Positions 37,002 to 45,405 of a stretch of DNA of 55,078 nt are shown in pieces. The notes beneath the pieces are model-generated. The model did no database searches. It was not told the DNA's origin and worked only from the letters and a program-made list of their open reading frames with translations. A program made the translations under genes and the position numbers. This stretch comes from Actinomycetes bacterium (lineage in GTDB: Bacteria; Actinomycetota; Actinomycetes; Nanopelagicales; Nanopelagicaceae). The stretch covers positions 1-55,078 of the forward strand of contig BJFZ01000005.1 of NCBI GenBank assembly GCA_014190175.1, read 5' to 3'. How positions within the stretch are numbered: the stretch's first letter is position 1; every line of letters begins with the position of its first letter.

Positions 37002-38443
37002 TAATCAATTTTGGCTAATGCAGGTGATGTCGGCCCTGGAATATCTAAAATTAAAACTTCATCAAATAGATCAACATAGCCGGCTCTGAAAAGCGCGCAT
37101 GACCGAACATGAACCGCATCTGCCTTTCCAACCGCAAGTCCAACGCTTTCATACGCAGCTGGATCAAATGATGGTGCGGGCTCAGTGCTCACTAAAATTA
37201 TCAAACCACGTCCACAATCTATTGTTGCCCAATTACCAATTGAGACCTCTTGCCCATTCATGACAATTCCCTTGAGCAATATTGGCGTAGATCCCAAATT
37301 TAAAACTTTTCCAGATATCAACACTTGACTGGACCACCTTGGATCAAGGGAGGCGCCAATCGATAGGTTCACTTCACCGCCAACGCCCGCATCATTAGCA
37401 TCCGCAACTGCTTTCACATCGACAACATTTGTGTAAACATTGAAATCTGGCCCAGCCTTTATTAGTTCTCCAATTAAAGTGGCATTATCACCGGCAGCTC
37501 CGCCTGGTGGTGCATCACTTGATTGCAATAAAATTGAAAATTTACTTCGCCCTAATTGATTACCTCTTCTAATCTTTTCAATGGCCTCGTCTGGTTTTAC
37601 CAAATCCACTTCAAACTGCTCTTTAATCTCCCAAATTTTTTCGCTGATCTCTGTGGCAATTTTCAGTAGCTCTGGTTTTGCCAGAGTACCGGTAACTGTT
37701 ACAGCGAAACCTAACTTTGGTACATCTATCCAAGGCTGAACTGGAAATAAAGAAATATCCATGACTCGATCAGATAAATAAGAATCAGCCAAATTTCGTA
37801 CCTGTAACATCGGCTCAGATTTAATAATCTGGACTTCAGCTGGAATCAATAATGGAATTTTCGAGATTGCACTTTGAATCGGAGCGCCCCCTGCAAGTAG
37901 ATTCAACAATAGTTTGGCGGCCTTTGCGCCGGTATCTGCTTGATCTATATGCGGATATGTTTGGTATCCAATCAATATGTCAGCATGTTCCATAATCTCA
38001 CTACTTACATTTGCATGCAGGTCATGAGTTACTGCGATTGGAATCTCTTCCCCAATTAAAGCACGCACTCTGGCCACGATCTCTGCGTCTGCGTAATCAT
38101 GAGTTTGAGTAATCAATGCGCCATGTAAATTTAAAATAACCCCATCCAGTGCTGGAAGAGAAACCAGCATTTCAAAAGCCGGTTGCAGTAATGCCCGGAA
38201 ATCATCATCACCTAAGACTCCCCCAGACATTGCCCAAGCGCGCATGATTGGGATTACCTCGCATGATTGAGATCTAAGGTATGAAATAGCACCTGAAATC
38301 TCGGTATTGGAACCTTTAGATTTTAAATCTGCCTCTTGCCCATACCAGATTCCTTGCATCTTAAAATCTTCATAAGTGGCTTTTTTTGCCGAGAAAGTAT
38401 TGGTTTCTTGGATCAAACTCAAAACCGCAATTTTAATACTCAT
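36962..38443 (-). CDS. M81 family metallopeptidase (MlrC-like)
   Basis: This 493-residue protein has the MlrC features: QETNTFS near the N-terminus, LNLHGAL, VTHDLHAN with candidate zinc residues, and YQTYPHIDQADTG. The best known member degrades linear microcystin products, but most are uncharacterised and probably act on small peptides or other amides. It overlaps the CDP-alcohol transferase by four bases. Confidence 0.88.
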   Translation of the reverse strand: MSIKIAVLSLIQETNTFSAKKATYEDFKMQGIWYGQEADLKSKGSNTEISGAISYLRSQSCEVIPIMRAWAMSGGVLGDDDFRALLQPAFEMLVSLPALDGVILNLHGALITQTHDYADAEIVARVRALIGEEIPIAVTHDLHANVSSEIMEHADILIGYQTYPHIDQADTGAKAAKLLLNLLAGGAPIQSAISKIPLLIPAEVQIIKSEPMLQVRNLADSYLSDRVMDISLFPVQPWIDVPKLGFAVTVTGTLAKPELLKIATEISEKIWEIKEQFEVDLVKPDEAIEKIRRGNQLGRSKFSILLQSSDAPPGGAAGDNATLIGELIKAGPDFNVYTNVVDVKAVADANDAGVGGEVNLSIGASLDPRWSSQVLISGKVLNLGSTPILLKGIVMNGQEVSIGNWATIDCGRGLIILVSTEPAPSFDPAAYESVGLAVGKADAVHVRSCALFRAGYVDLFDEVLILDIPGPTSPALAKIDYQRAQRPLFPLDR

Positions 38444-39081
38444 TGTGCACTCGAATTTTGTAATCTTTGATATGAATACTTAATTACCTGAGCTAACGCT
38501 GCTAATTGAAATATCATCCAAATTAAAATACTGATGTTTTGCAAATCTAAGTTATGTATACCAAGTGCTAACGCGATAGCAATAAAAATCGCCCGCACCG
38601 GTCTTTCACAAATACTTACAACGCCAATCTCATTATTAACAAGAGATGAAAGCCTGGCTCTGGCATACTCTTGAGTTGCTGCTGCACACCAGGCTATTAA
38701 TAGAGCCCAAGTTGGCACTCCAGCAAAGTAGGCGGTCAACACCCACAACGCTTCTACTATTCGATCTAAAGTTGAATCCCAAAGTGCACCCCACTTTGTG
38801 GCCCGATCCCTTGCAATTGCAACAGCCCCATCTAATCCATCGCTAATCACTGACAGCAAAATAAATAATGGAGCCCATAATGTATTTCTTTCAAGTAGAG
38901 CCATGCAGGCTAGTAAGAGCCCAATTAATGAAACTACATCTGCAGGGATTCGAAGTACCACGAAGGGTTTCGCTAGGTAAAAATTAATCAGCAAATATCC
39001 GCGGGCAATTCCGGTGGGCCCTTTTCCCTCTTGATAACCATGAAGAGAAGACCAACGTTCTAAGTATTCTCTATTGTTCAT
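38440..39081 (-). CDS. CDP-alcohol phosphatidyltransferase
   Basis: This 213-residue membrane enzyme carries the CDP-alcohol motif as DGLDGAVAIARDRATKWG followed by ALWDSTLD, with all four catalytic aspartates. The arginine of the usual DGxxAR reads Ile, as in an actinobacterial subgroup. Several transmembrane helices follow. It would join a CDP-linked lipid to an alcohol; which phospholipid it makes is unclear. It lies 3 bases after metF. Confidence 0.85.
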   Translation of the reverse strand: MNNREYLERWSSLHGYQEGKGPTGIARGYLLINFYLAKPFVVLRIPADVVSLIGLLLACMALLERNTLWAPLFILLSVISDGLDGAVAIARDRATKWGALWDSTLDRIVEALWVLTAYFAGVPTWALLIAWCAAATQEYARARLSSLVNNEIGVVSICERPVRAIFIAIALALGIHNLDLQNISILIWMIFQLAALAQVIKYSYQRLQNSSAQ

Positions 39082-39084
39082 TTT

Positions 39085-39951
39085 TTATTTACCTAAATCT
39101 AAATTCTGGCAAACTTTCACCGTTGCCTCTGCAGTATTCATTGTATAAAAATGCAATGACTTACAACTGAGTGCCAATAGTTGCGTGCATAGTTCAGCTG
39201 CAACTTCAACACCGAGTTCCCGCACCGCTTTTTCATCCTCTGCTACTGCTTCAAACCTTGCTCGAGTTTTAGCCGGGATCTGAGTTCCTGACAATTGGGC
39301 AAACTTTACAAGTTGCTTAACATTAGTAACTGGCATAACTCCTGGAATCAATTTTAATTTTGATCCAGCTTTTTCTAACTGATTCATCAATCTTTCCCAA
39401 GAAGATATTTCAAAAAAGAATTGTGAGATCGCAAAAGTTGCGCCAAATTCTTCTTTGCGAAGCAGTGTTTCTAGATCTAATTCAACATTTCCATTTGATG
39501 CAGGGTGAAGATCTGGAAATGCGGCTACCCCAACCCCTAACCCTTTCTCTACAGTTAGTTTTACAAGTTGGTCGGCATGATCAAACCCTCCGGGAGTTGC
39601 TACCCATGTCGCCAGTGGTCCCCCAACTGGATCTCCACGCAATGCCAATACCTCTTTAATGCCCGCTCTCTTATAGGAATCCAGCACCTCTGAAAGCTCT
39701 GATTGAGTTGAGCCGACACAAGTTAAATGAGCAACGCTATCGAGCCCAGTTCGCTGGCCAATTTCTTCAGTAATTCGAATGGTCCGTTCTCGGGTTGAGC
39801 CGCCTGCCCCATATGTAACCGAGACAAATTTTGGAGATAGCGATCGCAGTTGGGTTAACTCTCGCCATAAGCGCTCTTCACCTGGCTGGTCCTTAGGCGG
39901 AAAAAATTCAAAAGAGAGTTCGGTCAAGGGGTCCTGGTGAGCGTTATCCAC
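39085..39951 (-). CDS. metF: Methylenetetrahydrofolate reductase MetF
   Basis: This 288-residue flavoenzyme reduces 5,10-methylene-THF to 5-methyl-THF for methionine synthesis. Typical stretches are LSFEFFPPK at the N-terminus, SVTYGAGGSTRERT, LTCVGST, LALRGDP and the ATFAISQFFFE barrel strand. The start is GTG at 39951 with TACCCT 7 bases upstream. It is divergent from crtE with only 23 bases between start codons. Confidence 0.95.
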   Translation of the reverse strand: MDNAHQDPLTELSFEFFPPKDQPGEERLWRELTQLRSLSPKFVSVTYGAGGSTRERTIRITEEIGQRTGLDSVAHLTCVGSTQSELSEVLDSYKRAGIKEVLALRGDPVGGPLATWVATPGGFDHADQLVKLTVEKGLGVGVAAFPDLHPASNGNVELDLETLLRKEEFGATFAISQFFFEISSWERLMNQLEKAGSKLKLIPGVMPVTNVKQLVKFAQLSGTQIPAKTRARFEAVAEDEKAVRELGVEVAAELCTQLLALSCKSLHFYTMNTAEATVKVCQNLDLGK

Positions 39952-39958
39952 GAGGTGC

Positions 39959-39964
39959 AGGGTA
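39959..39964 (-). promoter_or_regulatory. Candidate leaderless -10 for metF
   Basis: On the minus strand TACCCT ends 7 bases before the metF GTG. It overlaps the crtE -10 candidate (39963-39968) by two bases. Confidence 0.4.
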
Positions 39965-39968
39965 GCGT
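39963..39968 (+). promoter_or_regulatory. Candidate leaderless -10 for crtE
   Basis: TAGCGT ends 6 bases before the crtE GTG at 39975. The spacer is too short for two separate conventional promoters with leaders, so both starts must be leaderless or driven from inside the neighbouring gene. Confidence 0.4.
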
Positions 39969-39974
39969 TGCCAC

Positions 39975-41036
39975 GTGTTCTCTGCCCCCCGTTTAGAAAT
40001 TGAAACCACCTTAAAAGATTTTCTCGAGCGGATAACCCGGGACTTATCGGAGATTTCCGCAGAACTAACTCCGGTCAGTGCTGAAATCACCAGATTTCTG
40101 GCAACGGGTAAAAGATTTCGTCCACTTTTCGCGTATGCCGGATACCTGGCCGCTGGTGGTCAAAATGATGGAGCGCAATTAAAAAATATGTTGAAAGCGG
40201 CAACCTCGCTCGAATTACTTCAGGCTTGCGCTCTTATCCATGATGACCTAATGGATGGCTCAGATATGCGACGTGGCGCACCTGCAGTTCATAGGTACTT
40301 TGAAAATTACCACCTCGAAAATTCCATGCGTGGTGACAAAACGCAATTTGGTTTATCTGCGGCGATCTTGCTTGGCGATTTTGCTTTGATCTGGGCTGAC
40401 CAATTAATAAATGAATCTGGCTTATCTGATGAACAATTGCGCAGGTTGCTTCCACTAAATGACCTAATGCGCATTGAGTTAATTGCAGGGCAATATTTAG
40501 ATGTTCGGGAAAGTGCGTTTACAACCTCTAGCGTAGAGCGAGCCTTAAAAGTAGCGCGTTACAAATCTGGAAAATATACAATCGAGCGGCCCCTACACTT
40601 CGGTTCTCTAATCGCTGGTTCTTCCGATGAGACTAATTCTGCACTCACTAAATTTGGGATTCCACTAGGTGAGGCATTCCAATTGCGCGATGATCTACTT
40701 GGAGTTTTTGGAGATCCGGAGACAACTGGGAAGCCAGCCGGTGATGACCTGCGGGAAGGAAAGCGAACAGTACTTACTGCTTTAGCTATAGAAAGCTTCT
40801 CTGCACAACAAGCGCAGACTTTTAATGCACATTTTGGCGCATTGAATATAACTACTGAGCAAATCTCAGAACTTCGAGATATAATTACAGAAGTTAGAGC
40901 GCCCGAAAAGGTAGAGGCTCTCATTGAAGATTTAACCGCTAGCGCCTTGCGAGCACTTAAATCTGAACAAATAGCTGAAAATTCCAAACCGTATCTAAAT
41001 GAATTAGCCCTAATGGCTACAAAACGCAAGATCTAG
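39975..41036 (+). CDS. crtE: Geranylgeranyl diphosphate synthase
   Basis: This 353-residue polyprenyl synthase has both Asp-rich motifs: DDLMDGSDMRRG (first) and FQLRDDLLGVFGD (second). It makes the C20 precursor for the carotenoid pathway and lies 18 bases ahead of crtI and then crtB. The GTG at 39975 is the longest frame. The chain length is inferred from the operon, not proven by sequence. Confidence 0.9.
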   Translation: MFSAPRLEIETTLKDFLERITRDLSEISAELTPVSAEITRFLATGKRFRPLFAYAGYLAAGGQNDGAQLKNMLKAATSLELLQACALIHDDLMDGSDMRRGAPAVHRYFENYHLENSMRGDKTQFGLSAAILLGDFALIWADQLINESGLSDEQLRRLLPLNDLMRIELIAGQYLDVRESAFTTSSVERALKVARYKSGKYTIERPLHFGSLIAGSSDETNSALTKFGIPLGEAFQLRDDLLGVFGDPETTGKPAGDDLREGKRTVLTALAIESFSAQQAQTFNAHFGALNITTEQISELRDIITEVRAPEKVEALIEDLTASALRALKSEQIAENSKPYLNELALMATKRKI

Positions 41037-41054
41037 CATGAGGAGTTACGAGTA

Positions 41055-42533
41055 ATGCGTACCGTTAAAGGGCCGACTGAAAATGTAGTAATAGTTGGAG
41101 CTGGACTTGCTGGGTTGAGTGCAGCCTTGCGACTTGCCGGCGCTGGAAGATCAGTAACCGTAATCGAACGTGAATCAGTTCCAGGTGGTCGAAGTGGATT
41201 GCTACAAAAAGAAGGCTACAACTTTGATACTGGCCCAACAGTTTTGACCATGCCTTCGTTGATCGAAGATGCATTTAATAGTGTTGGTGAAGAGATGAAA
41301 GATTGGTTGGATTTAATTCCGCTCCGTCCCCTGTACCGCGCTTTTTACCATGATGGATCACAACTTGACGTATACCCAGATACAAAAGAAATGGAAGCAG
41401 AGATTGCAAAGGTAATTGGACCTGAAGAAGCAATCGGCTATCGAAACTATGTAGAATTTGTTACTAAATTATATAAATATGAAATCAATGATTTTATTGA
41501 TCGTAATATTGATTCTCCGTTTGGTTTGTTGACACCAAATCTGGCTAGATTAATCGCTATTGGTGGCTTTCGTAAACTATCTCCCAAAGTTTCACAGTTT
41601 CTCAAAGACCCTCGGACTCAAAAGGTTTACTCCTTTCAAGCCATGTATGCCGGGGTAAGTCCTCAACAAGCCTTAGCCATTTACGCAGTAATCGCTTACA
41701 TGGATTCGGTAAATGGAGTTTTCTTCCCTCGTGGTGGAATGCACGCAGTCCCGCGAGCATTAGCCGCAGCTGCTGAGAAACATGGAGTCAAATTTAAGTA
41801 CTCAACAACAGCGGCCACTATTGAAAAAAGCAATGGCCGCGCTACGGCTGTCATAACTACAGATGGCGAAAGAATCCCATGTGATGCCCTGATCTTAAAT
41901 CCAGATTTACCTGTTGCTTGGAAGGAATTAATTGGTAAAGAGCCTTGGTCGATAAAGCGGCTAAATTACTCTCCTTCCTGTGTCACTATGTTGGTTGGAT
42001 CAAAAAAATCTTATGACCATATTGCTCATCACAATATTCATTTTGGCCGTTCATGGGATGGGGTTTTCGATGAGCTAATCAATAAAAAAACTTTAATGAC
42101 TGACCCATCTATTTTGGTAACAGTTCCGTCACTCGACGATAAATCTTTAACGCCTCCTGGAAAAGAGTCTTACTATGTGCTTTTCCCAACCCCAAATCTT
42201 GATGCTGACATTGATTGGAAAGTAACCGGACCGAAGTACAGAGACCAGATGGTAAAAACATTAGAACAAAGAGGCTATACAGATTTCGGTAATTCAATTG
42301 AAGTCGAACATCTAACGACACCGCTAGATTGGGAAGCCCAAGGAATGGAGCGAGGTGCACCATTTGCTAGCGCACATACTTTTTTCCAGACTGGTCCATT
42401 CAGGCCAAGAAATCTGGCTGCCGGATTTGAAAATATTGTTTTTGCTGGCTCTGGAACTCAACCTGGAGTTGGCGTACCAATGGTTTTAATCTCTGGAAGG
42501 TTAGCTGCTGAGCGGATTATCGGGAAAAAATAA
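41055..42533 (+). CDS. crtI: Phytoene desaturase CrtI
   Basis: This 492-residue FAD enzyme desaturates phytoene to lycopene. It has GAGLAGLSAALRLAGAG, ERESVPGGRSG and FDTGPTVLTMPSL at the N-terminus, and FAGSGTQPGVGVPMVLISG at the C-terminus. A GAGG-type ribosome site precedes the ATG. It overlaps crtB by one base. Confidence 0.93.
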   Translation: MRTVKGPTENVVIVGAGLAGLSAALRLAGAGRSVTVIERESVPGGRSGLLQKEGYNFDTGPTVLTMPSLIEDAFNSVGEEMKDWLDLIPLRPLYRAFYHDGSQLDVYPDTKEMEAEIAKVIGPEEAIGYRNYVEFVTKLYKYEINDFIDRNIDSPFGLLTPNLARLIAIGGFRKLSPKVSQFLKDPRTQKVYSFQAMYAGVSPQQALAIYAVIAYMDSVNGVFFPRGGMHAVPRALAAAAEKHGVKFKYSTTAATIEKSNGRATAVITTDGERIPCDALILNPDLPVAWKELIGKEPWSIKRLNYSPSCVTMLVGSKKSYDHIAHHNIHFGRSWDGVFDELINKKTLMTDPSILVTVPSLDDKSLTPPGKESYYVLFPTPNLDADIDWKVTGPKYRDQMVKTLEQRGYTDFGNSIEVEHLTTPLDWEAQGMERGAPFASAHTFFQTGPFRPRNLAAGFENIVFAGSGTQPGVGVPMVLISGRLAAERIIGKK

Positions 42534-43441
42534 TGGATGAGCTAACAGCTGCTGGCATTCATCGCCCAGGTCTGCGTGAATCCTATGCAGAGTGCAAAAG
42601 ATTAAACTCACTTCACGGAAAAACTTATTTCTTAGCGACTTTACTTCTTCCAAAAGCTAAGCGTCCTTTTGTTCACGCTCTCTATGGATTTGCTCGGTAT
42701 GCCGATGAGATCGTTGATGATCTGAATTCAACACTAAGTGAGGTGGAAAAAGCTCTCGCATTGAAAAAGTGGAGTGAGGAAATATTAAGAGATCTAACAA
42801 CTGGGAAAAGTGAAGATCTGATCGGAGCAGCACTGATAGACACAGTAACTCGATTTAATATTCCAACAAAATACTTTGAAGCATTTTTACACTCGATGAA
42901 AATGGATTTATCGATCACGGAATACCAAGATTATGAAGCTCTGCTGGAGTACGTCTACGGTTCGGCAGCTGTAATCGGCTTGCAGATGGTTCCGATTCTT
43001 GGACCACTATCCCCTGGCGCTTATGAATGTGCCGAAAAGTTGGGAATCGCATTTCAATTAGCTAACTTCATTCGAGATGTGGGCGAAGATCTCGATCGAG
43101 GCCGGGTTTATCTCCCCCTTGATGAATTGGCTACATTCGGCATAACCCGATCAGATTTAGAGAAACGAATCCTTACTCCAGAGATTGTCGACGCCTTGAA
43201 ATTCAACATTGAACGGGTACGTAGATTGCAACGAGAAGCTGCTCCAGGAATTGCGATGTTAGAAAAAAGCAGCAGAGCTTGTATCGAGGCCGCTAGTGAG
43301 TTGTACTGTGGAATCGTTGATGAAGTTGAAGCTATTGATTACCAAATTTTTACGAAGCGAGCAAAAACTTCGACTTGGCGCAGAATTAAAGTTGCTTTAC
43401 CAGCATGGTTACGCGCGGTTCGCGCTCGAACCTTTGCCTAA
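42533..43441 (+). CDS. crtB: Phytoene synthase CrtB
   Basis: This 302-residue enzyme joins two geranylgeranyl-PP into phytoene. The two Asp-rich motifs are YADEIVDD and RDVGEDLDRGRVYLP, with ALYGFARYADE before the first. Its 3' end overlaps the convergent crtYd gene by 33 bases. Confidence 0.95.
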   Translation: MDELTAAGIHRPGLRESYAECKRLNSLHGKTYFLATLLLPKAKRPFVHALYGFARYADEIVDDLNSTLSEVEKALALKKWSEEILRDLTTGKSEDLIGAALIDTVTRFNIPTKYFEAFLHSMKMDLSITEYQDYEALLEYVYGSAAVIGLQMVPILGPLSPGAYECAEKLGIAFQLANFIRDVGEDLDRGRVYLPLDELATFGITRSDLEKRILTPEIVDALKFNIERVRRLQREAAPGIAMLEKSSRACIEAASELYCGIVDEVEAIDYQIFTKRAKTSTWRRIKVALPAWLRAVRARTFA

Positions 43442-43717
43442 ATTAATCCAAAGAGATAAAACCGACAGAATTAGTGCAAATCCAAAGAAGACATCTTCTG
43501 CTGGTGCTGAGAAAAATCGTATGCCCGTAATTACGTCAGGGTCATACATAACGATATTTCGTGATGTTAACCACCAATTAGTAAGAAATTGAAAAGGCAA
43601 AATTATTGCGTAAGAAGTCCAAAAGGCTGCTCTTTTAAGCAGCACGGTTTTTATCACAAATAGATCTAATGTCACTGCAATAAGGACCGCTAATATGGAA
43701 ATTTGAGTGTAGGTCAT
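43409..43717 (-). CDS. crtYd: Lycopene cyclase subunit CrtYd
   Basis: This 102-residue protein with about three membrane helices is the second half of the heterodimeric actinobacterial lycopene cyclase. The conserved end-group motif FSAPAEDVFFGFALI is present. It overlaps crtYc by four bases and converges on crtB. It is a normal separate subunit, not a truncated gene. Confidence 0.9.
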   Translation of the reverse strand: MTYTQISILAVLIAVTLDLFVIKTVLLKRAAFWTSYAIILPFQFLTNWWLTSRNIVMYDPDVITGIRFFSAPAEDVFFGFALILSVLSLWINLGKGSSANRA

Positions 43718-44055
43718 TTCTCGTCACCAATAATCCAATGCTTTTTAACATTTCGCACCGCTTCAATAGTCATGATCGCTGCAAGAGGAATCACTATGAA
43801 AAATAAGTACTCTTCTAGTGGAATATTTAGTGGACCGAATAGACCGATTATTTGTTGCTTATCAAAATACCAATGTTTATTTGCAATTGCGTACGCGTCC
43901 CAAAGTAGGAAACAGAGCGCCACCGGAGCGATTGCCATCATCGCTCTTCTGATGCGCCGTAATACGCGCACCTTTAATGCAATTTCCAGCCAGAAAGATC
44001 CGGTAATGGTAAAGGCCAACATGGCAATATAGGAAAGATTGGAGAAATGGTTCAC
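43714..44055 (-). CDS. crtYc: Lycopene cyclase subunit CrtYc
   Basis: This 113-residue membrane protein is the first half of the heterodimeric lycopene cyclase. The motif GPLNIPLEEYLFFIVIP matches the CrtYc/CarR family, and WDAYAI lies before it. The start is GTG at 44055. It is read divergently from the thiamine riboswitch. Confidence 0.9.
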   Translation of the reverse strand: MNHFSNLSYIAMLAFTITGSFWLEIALKVRVLRRIRRAMMAIAPVALCFLLWDAYAIANKHWYFDKQQIIGLFGPLNIPLEEYLFFIVIPLAAIMTIEAVRNVKKHWIIGDEK

Positions 44056-44105
44056 ATATAGGATTTTCGCAGATCAAAATCGTTTACGCCACTGATAAGG
44101 TTTAC

Positions 44106-44187
44106 AACACACGGGAGCCGTTAAGGCTGAGAGGGTGAAAATCTCACTGACCGTCGAACCAGTCCGGTAATGCGGATTGGAAGGAGG
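44106..44187 (+). promoter_or_regulatory. TPP riboswitch (THI element)
   Basis: The leader shows the THI-box landmarks in order: ACGGGAGCC, GGCTGAGAGGG, CTGACCGTCGAACC, GTCCGGTAATGCGGA and GAAGGAGG. The last part doubles as the Shine-Dalgarno sequence of the transporter at 44192. TPP binding would therefore hide the ribosome site and switch translation off. No terminator hairpin is evident. Confidence 0.92.
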
Positions 44188-44191
44188 ATAA

Positions 44192-44788
44192 ATGTTTACT
44201 TTATTCACTGCTTGGGGATACGAAGTATCACTTCTTGAATTCACGGCTGCGATAGTTTCATTAATTGGCGTCTATCTTGGAACGACTGGCAAACAGATAA
44301 CTTGGCCATGGTGGATTGCTAGCTCAATTTTGTATGCAATCTGGTTTTATCAAGCTAAGTATTACGCAAGTTTTGCAACTCAATTCATTTTTATTGGATT
44401 TGGAATTTGGGGTTGGTTTGGTTGGGGTAAAAAAGGCGCGCAACCATCCAACATGTCCTTTAAGAGTAAATGGATCTCGCTTGGACTCTTTAGCGTGACC
44501 TGGATTGCTTTTGCTCCATACTTGAAATCTGTAGGTGCAGTTTCGATTTGGAGCGACACATTTGGACTGCTTGGAAGTGCTGCTGCGCAAATTTTGATGG
44601 TCCGTCAAAAGTGGGAAAGTTGGGTCTTGTGGTTTGCAGTTGATGTAGTCCTAACAGTTCAATATGCACGTGGAGGTTATTACTTCACGTCATTGGTTTA
44701 TGCAGTATTTACCGTAATGGCAATTCTTGGCTGGATCCGTTGGTTAAAGATGCACAAACAATTTAAAAGAGATTTGATCGTTGATTAA
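44192..44788 (+). CDS. pnuT: PnuC-family transporter, probably thiamine (PnuT)
   Basis: This 198-residue protein has about seven membrane spans and tryptophan-rich helices (WPWWIASSILYAIWF, GIWGWFGWGKKG and VLWFAVDVVLTVQY) like PnuC. PnuC relatives move nicotinamide riboside, riboflavin or thiamine by facilitated diffusion. The TPP riboswitch in its leader indicates thiamine as the substrate. It overlaps the next gene by 8 bases. Confidence 0.9.
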   Translation: MFTLFTAWGYEVSLLEFTAAIVSLIGVYLGTTGKQITWPWWIASSILYAIWFYQAKYYASFATQFIFIGFGIWGWFGWGKKGAQPSNMSFKSKWISLGLFSVTWIAFAPYLKSVGAVSIWSDTFGLLGSAAAQILMVRQKWESWVLWFAVDVVLTVQYARGGYYFTSLVYAVFTVMAILGWIRWLKMHKQFKRDLIVD

Positions 44789-45359
44789 TTTTCCAGATTC
44801 GGAATTTGAACCAATTGTTTCTGCGATTGCGGAAATCTCCGCAAATAAAGCTGGGCCGATATTGATCGCAATCGACGGTCCCGCTGGTTCTGGGAAAACT
44901 TCTTTAGCAAATCAGCTCTCCAATAAGTTGAACTCGGTTACCACAATTCATATGGATGATCTTTATAACGGTTGGGAGGATGCCCTTACAGCCACGCTGA
45001 CTCAGCATTTGGAAGAATGGATTATCGATCCGTTTGGTAAGCACCAAAGTGCTCACTATCAAAAATTTAATTGGTCAACCGGTGAATATGGTCTGGCGGT
45101 TGAAGTAAGAGATATCGAGCTTTTAATTTTGGAGGGCGTTGGTGCGGCCCAAGAGATAATTCGCCAGAAAGCAGATCTGACCATCTGGATTGAAGTTGGT
45201 CCACAAATAGGGCTAGCTAGGGTCCTAAACCGAGATGGTGACCAGTTGCTGCCATATATGTTGAAGTGGCAGGAGCGCGAAAAGGCGCATTTCTTAAAGG
45301 ATAAAACCAAAGAAAATTGTCAGATTTTTATTGACGGCAGCAATACTCAAATTATGTAG
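44781..45359 (+). CDS. P-loop kinase of the uridine kinase type, coupled to pnuT
   Basis: This 192-residue P-loop protein has Walker A GPAGSGKTS and HMDDLYNGW, as in uridine kinase and pantothenate kinase relatives, and EGVGAAQEI further on. The TTG start overlaps pnuT by 8 bases, so it shares the riboswitch. PnuC-type carriers need a kinase to trap the vitamin. A thiamine or thiamine-precursor kinase is a reasonable guess but not shown by sequence. Confidence 0.8.
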   Translation: MINFPDSEFEPIVSAIAEISANKAGPILIAIDGPAGSGKTSLANQLSNKLNSVTTIHMDDLYNGWEDALTATLTQHLEEWIIDPFGKHQSAHYQKFNWSTGEYGLAVEVRDIELLILEGVGAAQEIIRQKADLTIWIEVGPQIGLARVLNRDGDQLLPYMLKWQEREKAHFLKDKTKENCQIFIDGSNTQIM

Positions 45360-45393
45360 GGCAAGGCTCCGAAGTTAAACCACTCAAGTTGTT

Positions 45394-45399
45394 TACACT
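45394..45399 (+). promoter_or_regulatory. Candidate leaderless -10 for the PASTA kinase gene
   Basis: TACACT ends 6 bases before the GTG at 45406. No ribosome site is seen. Confidence 0.45.
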
Positions 45400-45405
45400 C
45401 ACGAT

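Noticed and set aside
38440..39081. CDP-alcohol transferase inactive because Arg of DGxxAR is Ile
   Set aside because: All four catalytic Asp residues are present, and the same change is common in an actinobacterial subgroup.
43409..44055. Two short cyclase frames as a broken crtY
   Set aside because: CrtYc and CrtYd are known separate subunits in Actinobacteria and both carry complete motifs with a four-base overlap.
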